Of a stretch of 34,555 bases of DNA, positions 1 to 8,265 are shown piece by piece (position 1 is the first letter of the stretch; the number at the start of each line of letters is the position of its first letter). A model generated the notes under the pieces. It made no database searches and was not told the DNA's origin. It worked only from the letters and a program-made list of their open reading frames with translations. Origin of the DNA: an uncultured Eubacterium sp. Lineage in GTDB: Bacteria > Bacillota > Clostridia > Lachnospirales > Lachnospiraceae. A program made the translations under genes and the position numbers. Where the stretch lies: the NCBI GenBank assembly GCA_905236225.1, contig CAJOPM010000122.1, positions 1-34,555 of the forward strand, written 5' to 3'.

Positions 1-285
1 ATTAAAGGTACATTAATAAATGTAAGTGGCGGTGGAGTTAAGATAATAATAAGTGAAGAGCTAAAAGAAAAAGAATTGATTTTGGTTAAATTTTCACTTT
101 CCTCAGATGAGAATGAGAAAATATATCAGCTTATGGCAGAGACAATAGCATGTACTCCGTCTGAGAAGGCAAAAGGACAATATGATGTAAGACTTAAATT
201 CGTAGCAATTGATAAAGCAGTGCAAGATGATTTGGTAAAACAAATCGTTAATGAAGAAAGACGCTTGCTCAAGAAGAGGAAATAA
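1..285 (+). CDS. PilZ domain protein, C-terminal part (5' end outside the window)
   Basis: The reading frame is open from base 1, so this is the tail of a longer gene. The first residues read IKGTLINVSGGGVKI, which carries the PilZ signature (D/N)xSxxG as N-V-S-G-G-G. PilZ domains bind cyclic di-GMP through this motif and an upstream arginine motif that would lie outside the window. The tail ends in a basic stretch (RRLLKKRK). In Firmicutes a YcgR-like PilZ protein, which slows the flagellar motor when c-di-GMP is high, often lies within the fla/che operon just before cheB, and that is the order here. A TTG at 76 could be called as a start, but it would cut the PilZ fold in half and has no ribosome binding site, so I treat the gene as truncated by the window. 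The stop codon lies 3 bases before cheB. The family is well supported; the flagellar-brake role is inferred from position. Confidence 0.85.
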   Translation: MKGTLINVSGGGVKIIISEELKEKELILVKFSLSSDENEKIYQLMAETIACTPSEKAKGQYDVRLKFVAIDKAVQDDLVKQIVNEERRLLKKRK

Positions 286-288
286 GTT

Positions 289-1353
289 ATGAAAAAAAAT
301 ATTCTGGTTGTAGATGACTCTGCACTTATGAGAAGGGTTATATGTGATATAATCAACACAGATGATATCTTTGAGGCAAATGATGTCTGCAAAGATGGAC
401 TGGAGGCTTACGAAAAGCTTAAGACTACCAAATATGACTGCGTACTTCTTGATGTGAATATGCCGCATATGGATGGTCTGCAGCTTTTAGAAAGACTCAA
501 AAAAGAACATATTAGAGCAACCGTCATAATGGTTAGTACATTGACCACTAAGGACGCCGATGTAACTATTAAAGCTATGGAGCTTGGAGCAATTGATTTT
601 GTCACTAAACCCGACAATGTTCTTCAAGCTAAGGGAGAGGATTTTAAAAATCAGCTTCTTTCTATTGTCAGTGCGGTACTAAAATCCGGCAATACCAAGA
701 TGTTGTTCCATAAAACTCCTACGACTAAGCCGAAGCTTCAACAGTCAAGCACTATGCCACGCTCTAAGGGTGGTAAGAAGTGCGTAGCCATAGCCAGTTC
801 AACCGGAGGTCCAAAGGCGCTTCAGAGTGTAATACCCTACATTTCTAAGTCTATCGATGCACCTATTATCTTAGTTCAGCATATGCCGGTCGGATTTACT
901 AAGTCAATGGCTGAAAGACTCAATGAGCTTAGTGAGTTAGAAGTCAAAGAGGCGCAAGAGGGTGATAAACTTGAGAAGGGCAAAGTGATTATAGCAAAGG
1001 GAGGCTCGCATTTTGAAATAGTCCCTTGTCCTGACGGTTCTCACAAAGTTCATCTTGGCAATCAGCCGCCGGTGGGTGGCCTAAGACCATATGCCAATTA
1101 TATGTATGAATCTCTTAAGAACAGTAAGTTTGACGAGATTACATGCGTAGTTCTTACCGGAATGGGAGCGGATGGTACAGAAGGTATTATGTCTCTTAGA
1201 AAGGATAAGAAGGTCCATATCATCTCACAAAGTGAAGATACTTGTATCGTTTATGGTATGCCCAAAGCCATAGCGGAGACAGGATGTGTTGACGAGGTGG
1301 TGCCGCTAGACGACGTCGCGCCGACAATTATCAAGAACGTGGGGGTAAAATAA
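289..1353 (+). CDS. cheB: Chemotaxis response regulator, protein-glutamate methylesterase CheB
   Basis: CheB removes methyl groups from glutamates on chemoreceptors and deamidates some glutamines, resetting receptor sensitivity; CheA phosphorylation activates it. The 354-aa protein has the usual layout. An N-terminal receiver (about 1-125) carries acidic residues D9/D10, phospho-acceptor D55 in DVNMPHMDG, and K107. A linker at about 135-160 leads to the C-terminal methylesterase domain. The catalytic triad is visible: S171 in the ASSTGGPK motif, H198 in VQHMP and D295 in GMGADGTEG. Length matches the family norm of about 350 aa. The ATG lies 3 bases after the PilZ stop, with a purine-rich site (AGAGGAAA) inside the end of that gene, and cheA follows 2 bases later, so translation of the three is probably coupled. 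Confidence 0.98.
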   Translation: MKKNILVVDDSALMRRVICDIINTDDIFEANDVCKDGLEAYEKLKTTKYDCVLLDVNMPHMDGLQLLERLKKEHIRATVIMVSTLTTKDADVTIKAMELGAIDFVTKPDNVLQAKGEDFKNQLLSIVSAVLKSGNTKMLFHKTPTTKPKLQQSSTMPRSKGGKKCVAIASSTGGPKALQSVIPYISKSIDAPIILVQHMPVGFTKSMAERLNELSELEVKEAQEGDKLEKGKVIIAKGGSHFEIVPCPDGSHKVHLGNQPPVGGLRPYANYMYESLKNSKFDEITCVVLTGMGADGTEGIMSLRKDKKVHIISQSEDTCIVYGMPKAIAETGCVDEVVPLDDVAPTIIKNVGVK

Positions 1354-1355
1354 TT

Positions 1356-3503
1356 ATGGATGTTAGCCAGTATCTAGAAATTTTTATCGACGAAACAAAT
1401 GGTCATATTCAGGATTTGAGCGATTGTATTATGACACTCGAAAGTGATCCTGAAAATATGGACATGGTCAATGAGATATTCCGCGCAGCACACTCCCTTA
1501 AGGGAATGGCTGGAACTATGGGATTCAAGCGCATGCAGCATTTGACGCATGATATGGAGAATGTATTTCAAGAAGTTCGAAGTGGCAATATGAAAGTCAA
1601 CAGCGAACTGATTGATGTTCTTTTCGAATGCTTAGATGCTATTGAGGGATATCTTGAAAATGTTAAAGGAACTTCAGACGAAGGTACAGAGGACAACGAG
1701 GCTATTATTAATGAGCTTAACAGGGTCTTAGCAGCCGGAACAGGACAGGAAGCACCCGAAGCTGCAGGTGATAAAGCGCAAGCAGCCGCAGATGATGCGT
1801 CCGAGGAAGGAACTGCTCAGACTGATAATAAGGCTAAATTTAAAGAAATATTCCTCGAAGATCCGGAAAGAGATGCTATTAAAGCTGAGATGGATAAGGG
1901 TCTTACTTTGTATGGTTTTTCTGTATATATTGATGAGGAGTGCCTGCTTAAGGCAGCTAGAGCGTTCCTTGTATTTAAAGCAGTAGAAGAGTTTGGACAG
2001 ATAATGGCATATATGCCAAGCTCACAAGATATAGAAGATGAAAAATTCGACTTTGATTTCCATTTTCTTTTGGTTACTGATCAGGAACTCGATCCTATTG
2101 TAAAGGCGGTAAAGGCTGTTTCGGAAATTTCCGAGGTTGTTGTTGAAAAATTAGATGAGCCGCCTACTAATGAGCCTGAAACTGAAGAACAGCCTGCAAA
2201 AGAAGAAAACGCCAAAGAAGAAAAGAAGGCCGAAGCTGTGGCAACTCCGCCGGCTAAAACTTCTGCACCGGCCGCAGCACCGGCTAAAGATACAGGAGCC
2301 AAGAAAGATGCACCTGCCAAGAAGTCCGGTGGTGGTAAGCCTGTTACCAGCAGGACAATCAGAGTTGATATTGAAAAACTTGATGCGCTTATGAATCAGG
2401 TTAGTGAGCTTATTATTGCTAAGAACTCACTTGTATCAATCAGTACATCTGATGATGGAAACTTTGATTCGCAGCTTTTCCACGAACAAATTGAATACCT
2501 TGAGAGAATTACCACTAATCTTCATGAATCTGTTATGAAGGTTAGAATGGTACCAATTGAGAGCGCTGTAAATAAATTCCCGAGAATGATTAGAGATCTT
2601 TCTAAGAAGCTCGGAAAAGATATGGTATTGCAGATGAGTGGTGAGGATACTGAGCTTGATCGTACCGTTGTTGATCAGCTTGGAGATCCATTGCAGCATC
2701 TTCTTAGAAATTCAGCTGACCATGGACTTGAGTCTGCTGAGCTTAGAAAAGAAAGAGGCAAGCCTGCTACCGGAACTATTACGCTTAATGCATTCCAGGA
2801 AGGAAATAACGTTATCATTGAAGTTAGCGATGATGGTAATGGTATTGACGTTGAAGCTGTAAGAAGCAAAGCGGTAGAAAGAGGTCAGTTCTCTGAAGAA
2901 CAAGCATCAGCAATGAGTTCAAAAGAAATTATTGACCTTTTGTTCCAGCCGAGTTTCTCTATGGCAAAACAGATTACTGATATCTCCGGAAGAGGCGTAG
3001 GACTTGACGTAGTTAAGTCAAATATAGAAGCTTTAGGCGGAGATGTCGAGGTCAAGAGTACCTTGGGATATGGTACCAAATTTACAGTTAGACTTCCGCT
3101 TACACTTGCTATTATTCAAGCATTGATGGTAGAAGTTCGAGATGAGAAGTTTGCTATTTCACTCGGTTCCATTCAGACAATAGAATATATCAATATTAGC
3201 GATATCAAATACGTACAAGCCAATGAAGTAATACATATAAGAGGATCGGTTATACCACTTATCAGACTTAACGAACTTTTGGATATAGAAGCTCTTGAAA
3301 ATGATGGCGACAGTATTACCGTTGTTATTGTTTCAAAGGGAGAAAAGCAGGTAGGTCTTGTTGTCGACAATCTTATGGGACAGCAGGAAATAGTTATTAA
3401 ATCACTAGGCAAATACATCAACGGCAATAAGATAATAAGCGGTGCTACCATACTTGGAGATGGTGAAGTTGCTCTTATCCTTGATGTTAATACTTTGATG
3501 TAA
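1356..3503 (+). CDS. cheA: Chemotaxis histidine kinase CheA
   Basis: CheA is the cytoplasmic kinase of receptor arrays; it autophosphorylates and passes phosphate to CheY and CheB. The 715-aa protein has an Hpt/P1 domain with phospho-accepting H46 in AAHSLKGMAGTMGF and a response-regulator-binding P2 region at roughly 165-270. A long Ala/Pro/Lys/Glu linker (about 270-325) is followed by the P3 dimerisation helices. The P4 ATPase has an N box (HLLRNSADHGLE), G1 box (DDGNGID), F box (LFQPSFSMA) and G2 box (GRGVGLDVV). The C-terminal CheW-like P5 domain couples it to CheW and receptors. All kinase boxes look intact, so it should be active. The start is 2 bases after cheB with a GGGGG-rich site ahead. 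The linker is compositionally biased, which is normal for CheA. Confidence 0.98.
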   Translation: MDVSQYLEIFIDETNGHIQDLSDCIMTLESDPENMDMVNEIFRAAHSLKGMAGTMGFKRMQHLTHDMENVFQEVRSGNMKVNSELIDVLFECLDAIEGYLENVKGTSDEGTEDNEAIINELNRVLAAGTGQEAPEAAGDKAQAAADDASEEGTAQTDNKAKFKEIFLEDPERDAIKAEMDKGLTLYGFSVYIDEECLLKAARAFLVFKAVEEFGQIMAYMPSSQDIEDEKFDFDFHFLLVTDQELDPIVKAVKAVSEISEVVVEKLDEPPTNEPETEEQPAKEENAKEEKKAEAVATPPAKTSAPAAAPAKDTGAKKDAPAKKSGGGKPVTSRTIRVDIEKLDALMNQVSELIIAKNSLVSISTSDDGNFDSQLFHEQIEYLERITTNLHESVMKVRMVPIESAVNKFPRMIRDLSKKLGKDMVLQMSGEDTELDRTVVDQLGDPLQHLLRNSADHGLESAELRKERGKPATGTITLNAFQEGNNVIIEVSDDGNGIDVEAVRSKAVERGQFSEEQASAMSSKEIIDLLFQPSFSMAKQITDISGRGVGLDVVKSNIEALGGDVEVKSTLGYGTKFTVRLPLTLAIIQALMVEVRDEKFAISLGSIQTIEYINISDIKYVQANEVIHIRGSVIPLIRLNELLDIEALENDGDSITVVIVSKGEKQVGLVVDNLMGQQEIVIKSLGKYINGNKIISGATILGDGEVALILDVNTLM

Positions 3504-3519
3504 CGGAGGTGTTTAAGAT

Positions 3520-3984
3520 ATGGCAGACTTAATGGAGCCCGTTGAGGTTGAAACTACCCAGTATATTGTAGTTAAGATAGGCAGCGAGCAGTATGGAATT
3601 GATATTAGCTTTATTGATAACATTGTTCGTATGCAAAAAATCACTCGAGTACCTAAAGCGCAGCATTATTTTAAAGGTATAATAAATCTTAGAGGTGAAA
3701 TTGTACCTGTAATGAGCATTAGAATTAAAATGGGACTTGAGGAAGATACCTTTACTAATTCATCCAGAATTATTATACTGAAGATTGAACAGCAAGGAGC
3801 ACTCGGAATTATTGTTGACGAGGTTAAAGAGGTAGTTAATTTGTCTGAGGATCAAATTGACAAAAATGCCCAAGATATGAATGATGAAAAGTCTAATTTT
3901 ATCGATGGCATAGGAAAGAATGGAGAGCAGCTAATATCATTATTTGACATTAGTAAGATTATTGAAGAAAAAGAGACTGTATAA
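3520..3984 (+). CDS. cheW: Chemotaxis coupling protein CheW
   Basis: CheW is the single-domain scaffold linking CheA to chemoreceptors in the signalling array. The 154-aa product matches the family length. It shows typical CheW features: a beta-rich start (QYIVVKIGSEQYGIDISFIDNIV), the conserved KGIINLRGEIVPVMSI segment near residues 49-64, and an IIVDEVKEVVNL stretch near the end of the fold. A near-ideal Shine-Dalgarno site (GGAGGT, 3505-3510) lies 9 bases upstream of the ATG. The gene follows cheA by 16 bases and is followed by a 170-base gap with a hairpin, unlike the tight spacing of the rest of the operon. Confidence 0.97.
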   Translation: MADLMEPVEVETTQYIVVKIGSEQYGIDISFIDNIVRMQKITRVPKAQHYFKGIINLRGEIVPVMSIRIKMGLEEDTFTNSSRIIILKIEQQGALGIIVDEVKEVVNLSEDQIDKNAQDMNDEKSNFIDGIGKNGEQLISLFDISKIIEEKETV

Positions 3985-4025
3985 TTTCTATCGTTAATTA
4001 TTACTTTCCATATCAAACTAAAATT

Positions 4026-4067
4026 AATAGGGCTGCATTTTAATTGGATGATTTATGCAGCCCTGTT
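4026..4067 (+). terminator. Stem-loop in the cheW-cheC gap, possible partial terminator or RNA processing site
   Basis: AGGGCTGCAT (4029-4038) and ATGCAGCCCT (4055-4064) are perfect inverted repeats of 10 bp, extendable by a wobble and two A-T pairs to 4026-4067, with a 16-base loop. The bases after it (GTTTGT) form only a weak T-run, so readthrough is likely. A hairpin here could set cheC-and-downstream transcript levels relative to cheBAW or protect a 3' end. Confidence 0.5.
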
Positions 4068-4156
4068 TGTAAGAAGTGGTTAAATTTTGCCATTAATTGT
4101 ATGGTGATTTTGTATGCCAAAAGTTTTATTTGATTACTCAAGTTAAGGAGAAGAAA

Positions 4157-4780
4157 ATGGCTGAAAATGTTAGTTTTGACACTATAAATACAATGTATTT
4201 TGATGTGCTTAGGGAAATAGGAAATATCGGAGCCGGTAATGCTACGACAGCTATAGCGAATATGTTAGGGCTTAAGGTTGATATGAGTGTTCCAAGTGTA
4301 GAACTTATGGGATTTCAGGAGCTTCCTACGGCTATTGGTCCTGAAGAAGATGTTATTGCCGGAATTTACCTTGAGGTAATAGGGGATATATCAGGCAGTA
4401 TGATGTTCCTATTAAGTCTTGATTCAGCACATTATCTTGTTAATACGCTTATGGGTAGAGATCCGGGTTATAGTGAAGAATTTGACGAGATGGATTTATC
4501 TGCTCTTAAAGAAATTGGAAATATTATTGGCGGATCATATTTGTCGGCACTTTCAGGTCTTACTAATCTTAATATTCAGCCATCTGTACCAGCGTTGGCA
4601 ATTGATATGGAGGCGGCCATACTTAGTGTTCCTGCCTCAGTATTTGGACAATACGGTGACAATGCGTTGCTTATTGAAACTAAGTTTGGAGATGATGTAG
4701 TTATAGAGGGCTATTTCATACTTCTGCCTGATCCTGAATCGTATGAAAAAATATTAAATGCTTTGGGAATTCAGTTATAG
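4157..4780 (+). CDS. cheC: CheY-phosphate phosphatase CheC
   Basis: CheC dephosphorylates phospho-CheY and partners with CheD in Gram-positive adaptation. The ATG at 4157 is chosen because AAGGAG lies 6 bases upstream; an in-frame start at 4097 would add 20 residues unlike CheC and has no good site. The 207-aa product carries both CheC active-site helices: EIGNIGAGN with E20/N23 and EIGNIIGG with E119/N122. Two intact E-x2-N pairs mark CheC, whereas CheX and FliY differ in arrangement and FliY carries an additional motor domain. The length agrees with CheC (about 200-210 aa). The long upstream gap and hairpin suggest its expression may be uncoupled from cheW. cheD follows 15 bases later, matching the physical CheC-CheD interaction. 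Confidence 0.95.
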   Translation: MAENVSFDTINTMYFDVLREIGNIGAGNATTAIANMLGLKVDMSVPSVELMGFQELPTAIGPEEDVIAGIYLEVIGDISGSMMFLLSLDSAHYLVNTLMGRDPGYSEEFDEMDLSALKEIGNIIGGSYLSALSGLTNLNIQPSVPALAIDMEAAILSVPASVFGQYGDNALLIETKFGDDVVIEGYFILLPDPESYEKILNALGIQL

Positions 4781-4795
4781 TAGTGGGGTTGAGCA

Positions 4796-5281
4796 ATGGG
4801 TAAAATGATTAAAATTGGTATTGCCGATTTGAATGTATGTAAGGCTCCTGACTCAATCACAACATTAGGACTTGGGTCTTGTATAGGAATTGCATTATAT
4901 GATAAAACAACCAAAATTGGCGGACTGGTTCATATTATGCTTCCGGACAGCACTCAGATTAGGAATAATACTAATAAGGCAAAATTTGCAGATACCGGAA
5001 TAGAAGAACTTGTCGAAAAAGTTACCAAAGCCGGAGCAAACAGAGCTTCTCTTAAGGCAAAAATTGCCGGCGGAGCAAAGATGTTTGAAGTATCAGGGAA
5101 TACCGGAGTCGGAAATGTCGGCGAGCGTAACATCGAGGCAGTTAAGAAGAAATTAAAGGAATTAAATATAAGAATTATAGCAGAAGATACAGGACTTAAT
5201 TACGGAAGAACTGTAGAACTTCATTGTGAGACAGGTGAGTATCATATTAAAGCTGTTGGAAAGCCGCTTAAGATAATCTAA
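4796..5281 (+). CDS. cheD: Chemoreceptor glutamine deamidase CheD
   Basis: CheD converts specific receptor glutamines to glutamates and also binds and stimulates CheC, giving a feedback loop on CheY-phosphate. The 161-aa protein has the cysteine-hydrolase triad at the spacing expected from characterised CheD proteins: T23, C29 in LGLGSCIG, and H46 in GGLVHIMLPD. The glycine-rich AKIAGGAKMF segment and the RTVELHCETG tail are also typical. It begins 15 bases after cheC. The initiator at 4796 was kept although a second ATG lies three codons in; both give the same domain. Confidence 0.96.
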   Translation: MGKMIKIGIADLNVCKAPDSITTLGLGSCIGIALYDKTTKIGGLVHIMLPDSTQIRNNTNKAKFADTGIEELVEKVTKAGANRASLKAKIAGGAKMFEVSGNTGVGNVGERNIEAVKKKLKELNIRIIAEDTGLNYGRTVELHCETGEYHIKAVGKPLKII

Positions 5282-5297
5282 TAAAGGACATATAATT

Positions 5298-5636
5298 ATG
5301 GGAACGAAATCTCTGCCCCTTATAATTATGCTTATAGGTGGGGCGGCCTGTTGTGTAGTATGTATTTTAGTTGGTGTAGATACAAAAGTTATGCTCGAAA
5401 GACTTCTTGTAACACTTATCTGTTTTCTTATTATTGGTTGCATAGTAAAGGTTATAGTAGACAAGAACTTTGCTGATGTACTTAATCCAACTAAAGAAGA
5501 TACAGATCAAAATGGTGAAGAAGAAAGTGAAGAAGGCGAGAACTTAGGTAGTGATGAAGATATCAGCACCGAAGAAGAACCACAAGATAGCGCAGAGGAA
5601 GAGGCGCAGACTTCTGAAAACGAAGAAGAGACTTGA
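5298..5636 (+). CDS. Small membrane protein with a highly acidic C-terminal tail, unknown function
   Basis: I do not recognise this as a named family. The 112-aa product has two predicted membrane segments (about 6-25 and 35-53), with a short loop containing DTKVMLERL between them. A cytoplasm-compatible tail from about residue 60 onward consists mostly of E, D, S, Q and T. The tail looks disordered and strongly negative. AAAGGA precedes the ATG, and it sits 16 bases after cheD and about 25 before fliA in the same direction, so it is clearly co-transcribed with the chemotaxis genes. A role at the flagellar or receptor membrane is only inferred from position. There is no signal peptidase site that I can see, and codon use looks like its neighbours. 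Confidence 0.85.
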   Translation: MGTKSLPLIIMLIGGAACCVVCILVGVDTKVMLERLLVTLICFLIIGCIVKVIVDKNFADVLNPTKEDTDQNGEEESEEGENLGSDEDISTEEEPQDSAEEEAQTSENEEET

Positions 5637-5660
5637 TAATAAATTATTAGGGGCTATAGC

Positions 5661-6425
5661 ATGAAAAATGATGAAAAAGAAAAGCTTTGGAGGGATTACC
5701 AAAAGAATCCGACCCCACAGCAAAGAGAAAAAATAATACTTGAATATGCCCCTCTTGTTAAGTTGGTGGCTGGCCGGCTTAGTATGTATTTAGGGTATAA
5801 TGTTGAGTATGATGACCTGGTAGGTTATGGCATATTTGGATTAATTGATGCAATAGATAAATTTAATATAGACAAAGATGTTAAATTCGAGACATATGCA
5901 TCACTTAGAATTAGGGGAGCTATCTTGGATCAGATTCGAAAGATGGATTGGATTCCAAGAACAGTCAGACAAAAACAAAAGAAAATTGATGAGGCCATTA
6001 AACATATAGAGTCAACTACAGGTAAGCTTGCAACAGATGATAAGGTTGCACAATATCTTCAGATAAGCGAAGATGAATTGAATAATTGGCAATCTCAGCT
6101 TAAGGTTACAAATGTTGTTTCTTTAAATGAGTATGTAGAACAAGGTAGTGAGCCTGCAATGGATACTCATAGGAATTCTCATTTTGAACAACCTGAAGCC
6201 GTTGTAGAAAAGAGTGAACTTAAAGAGACTCTTGAAGAATGTCTTCATATTTTAACTGATAAAGAAAGAAAAGTAATATTGTTGTATTATTACGAAGAGA
6301 TGACTCTTAAAGAAATCAGTAAGATATTAAGCGTTTCTGAGTCTAGAGTTTCTCAGCTACATACTAAGGCACTTGTTAAAATGAAAAAGAAAATGGGTAA
6401 TTATTTCAATATTCTTGTGCCATAA
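5661..6425 (+). CDS. fliA: Flagellar sigma factor FliA (SigD, sigma-28 family)
   Basis: This 254-aa sigma factor directs RNA polymerase to late flagellar, chemotaxis and often autolysin promoters. It has the compact FliA/SigD layout. Region 2 includes YDDLVGYGIFGLIDAIDKF and the ETYASLRIRGAILDQIRKMDW segment characteristic of FliA rather than the housekeeping sigma factor. A short region 3 follows, and region 4 has the helix-turn-helix MTLKEISKILSVSESRVSQL near the C-terminus. It lacks region 1.1, as expected. An AGGGG site lies upstream of the ATG. Its place after cheD is the same as sigD in Bacillus, where the gene's distal position in a long operon contributes to bistable motility. FlgM, its anti-sigma partner, is not in this window. 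Confidence 0.96.
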   Translation: MKNDEKEKLWRDYQKNPTPQQREKIILEYAPLVKLVAGRLSMYLGYNVEYDDLVGYGIFGLIDAIDKFNIDKDVKFETYASLRIRGAILDQIRKMDWIPRTVRQKQKKIDEAIKHIESTTGKLATDDKVAQYLQISEDELNNWQSQLKVTNVVSLNEYVEQGSEPAMDTHRNSHFEQPEAVVEKSELKETLEECLHILTDKERKVILLYYYEEMTLKEISKILSVSESRVSQLHTKALVKMKKKMGNYFNILVP

Positions 6426-6442
6426 TATTAGAGGGGATATTA

Positions 6443-7882
6443 ATGGGTGATATTGAAAAGGAAAAGACTAATGATTTAGAGCCCGGCGATACTGCCAATG
6501 AGAATAAAGATGAAAGTATGAATATCTTTATTCAACAAGATAAAATGAAAGTGTTTTGTAGATTTCATAAACCTGTCGGTGAGGGACAATTACTAACCTA
6601 TGATCAGATAATGAGGGAACTTAAGGTCGCAGGTGTTGTTTTTGGAATACAGGATGATGAGATTAAAGACTTTCTTAATGACAGACAATATGAGGTGGAT
6701 TATATAATCGCAATCGGAAGGGCAATGGAGCTTGGTAAGAATGGTTCTATTGAGTTGCGATTTGATACGAATAGTAATTTGACACCTGAAGTTGATGAGT
6801 CGGGCAATGTTGATTACAAAAACCTAAATCTTGTAAATCAGGTTAAAAAAGGTGATATATTAGCTGTAAAGATACCGCATTCCGTTGGAGCCGATGGGCA
6901 GGATGTCTTAGGACATGTTGTCCCTGCTGTTCCGGGAAAAGCGGCTAATTTTGTTTATGGAAAAAATGTATATGTAAGTGAAGATGGCTTAAATCTTATA
7001 TCAAATGTTGATGGGCATGTTACTTATAAATCTGATAAAATTGCGGTTTCTGAGGTATTAGAGATTAAAGAAGACGTAGATTTGTCTACAGGTAATATAA
7101 AATTTAACGGACAAGTACTTGTACACGGCAGCGTGAAGAGCGGTTTTAATATTCAGTGTAAAGGCGATGTAATTGTCGAAGGAAGCGTTGAAGATGCTGT
7201 TATAGTTTCGGGGGGAGATGTAATAGTAAAAAGAGGCGTACAAGGCGGCGGCAAGGGCGTTATCACAGCAAAGAAAAATTTAATCGCAAAATTTATAGAA
7301 AATGCAACCGTTATTGCCGGTGGTGATGTAAAAAGCGAGTCTGTACTATACAGCCAGGTTACGTGTAACGGAAATCTGCATATTTTAGGCAAAAAAGGTA
7401 TGCTTACCGGTGGAAGAATGCAGGTTTTAGGCTCAATTGATGCTGTATCGGTCGGAAGTAATATGGGGACTGCGACCAGAATAGAACTTGGAATTGACCA
7501 GCAAACAAAAAAAGAATATGATACTGTTAGACGCCAAATAAGAGAACTTACCAATAGTCTTGATAGTATGAAGATGATTGTAGAAAGTTTTACACAAAAA
7601 ATTAAGGCCAAGGTTCCGCTAGCTGAGGATAAAGTTAATTATTTTAAGCAGACTCTCCAAAAGTTTAAATTCCAACAAAAAATGCTTGAAGAAGCAAAAG
7701 ATAAAGAACAAAAGCTAATGGAGAGCTTAAGAAGAGGGACGGATTCCTATTTGGCCGTTACTGCAGAGACATATCCGGGAGTTATTATTGTAATTAAAGA
7801 CGTAACATATAATGTTGAGGCAGTAGAACATCATATTAGATTTGTTAAGACTGATGAGGGGATTAAGAAAGTGCCGCTATAG
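6443..7882 (+). CDS. FapA-family protein (DUF342, flagellar assembly protein A type)
   Basis: The 479-aa protein matches the FapA/DUF342 architecture. An N-terminal alpha/beta region (about 25-145) precedes a right-handed beta-helix-like core (about 145-310) with short glycine- and valine-rich repeats such as GNIKFNGQVLVHGSV, GDVIVEGSVEDAVIV and GGDVKSESV. A predicted coiled coil (about 345-425) and a short beta-rich tail close it. FapA proteins are widespread in Firmicutes and are linked to polar or envelope localisation and flagellar assembly, but their biochemistry is poorly defined. The gene lies 17 bases after fliA with a GAGGGG site, in an operon order (fliA, FapA, small protein, SwrB-like) I associate with Clostridia. 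The family call is firm; the exact role is not. Confidence 0.9.
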   Translation: MGDIEKEKTNDLEPGDTANENKDESMNIFIQQDKMKVFCRFHKPVGEGQLLTYDQIMRELKVAGVVFGIQDDEIKDFLNDRQYEVDYIIAIGRAMELGKNGSIELRFDTNSNLTPEVDESGNVDYKNLNLVNQVKKGDILAVKIPHSVGADGQDVLGHVVPAVPGKAANFVYGKNVYVSEDGLNLISNVDGHVTYKSDKIAVSEVLEIKEDVDLSTGNIKFNGQVLVHGSVKSGFNIQCKGDVIVEGSVEDAVIVSGGDVIVKRGVQGGGKGVITAKKNLIAKFIENATVIAGGDVKSESVLYSQVTCNGNLHILGKKGMLTGGRMQVLGSIDAVSVGSNMGTATRIELGIDQQTKKEYDTVRRQIRELTNSLDSMKMIVESFTQKIKAKVPLAEDKVNYFKQTLQKFKFQQKMLEEAKDKEQKLMESLRRGTDSYLAVTAETYPGVIIVIKDVTYNVEAVEHHIRFVKTDEGIKKVPL

Positions 7883-7922
7883 ATACAGGTTACAATTTAG
7901 TTTTAAAGAAAGGATGAGTTGT

Positions 7923-8249
7923 ATGTCTATCAGACCGGTTGATATTAATGGAATGATTCAAAATACAGCCGAAATAGGCAATCTTAAACATAGTGACGAG
8001 ACTAAACCTCTTGCACAGCAACAAAATATTCAAGTTGAAATGACAAGGCAGATGGATGAAAGACCGACCAGGGTCAATAATCCGGATAATGCTGATGAGA
8101 CCAATAATCAATTTGAACAAAAAGATGCCTCTCAACAAGGCAGTAATTCTTACGAAAAAAGACAGGGTATGAAAAAGAAAAAAGAAGAAGCACCTAAAGA
8201 TAGAGTGATAAAAAAGGGTAGCGAACACAAATTTGATATTTCAATCTAG
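7923..8249 (+). CDS. Small hydrophilic protein of the fla/che operon, unknown function
   Basis: Function not recognised. The start at 7923 is chosen because AAAGGA ends 9 bases upstream; ATG 7914 lies too close to that site. The 108-aa product has no membrane segment or cysteine. It has an ordered-looking N-terminal motif (MSIRPVDINGMIQNTAEIG), a Gln/Asn/Asp/Glu-rich middle, a lysine-rich stretch (GMKKKKEEAPKDR), and a short hydrophobic C-terminal end (HKFDISI). From memory, small proteins with a similar IRPVD start and similar tail recur downstream of FapA genes in Clostridia, so it is probably a conserved operon member. The two ordered ends joined by a flexible middle suggest a linker or adaptor peptide; that is inference. 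Confidence 0.8.
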   Translation: MSIRPVDINGMIQNTAEIGNLKHSDETKPLAQQQNIQVEMTRQMDERPTRVNNPDNADETNNQFEQKDASQQGSNSYEKRQGMKKKKEEAPKDRVIKKGSEHKFDISI

Positions 8250-8265
8250 AGTTAAGGAGACGAGC

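Noticed and set aside
2081..2394. Long open frames on both strands inside cheA's linker region
   Set aside because: They arise from the Ala/Pro/Lys/Glu-biased linker of cheA; no ribosome binding sites, and the cheA frame is conserved throughout.
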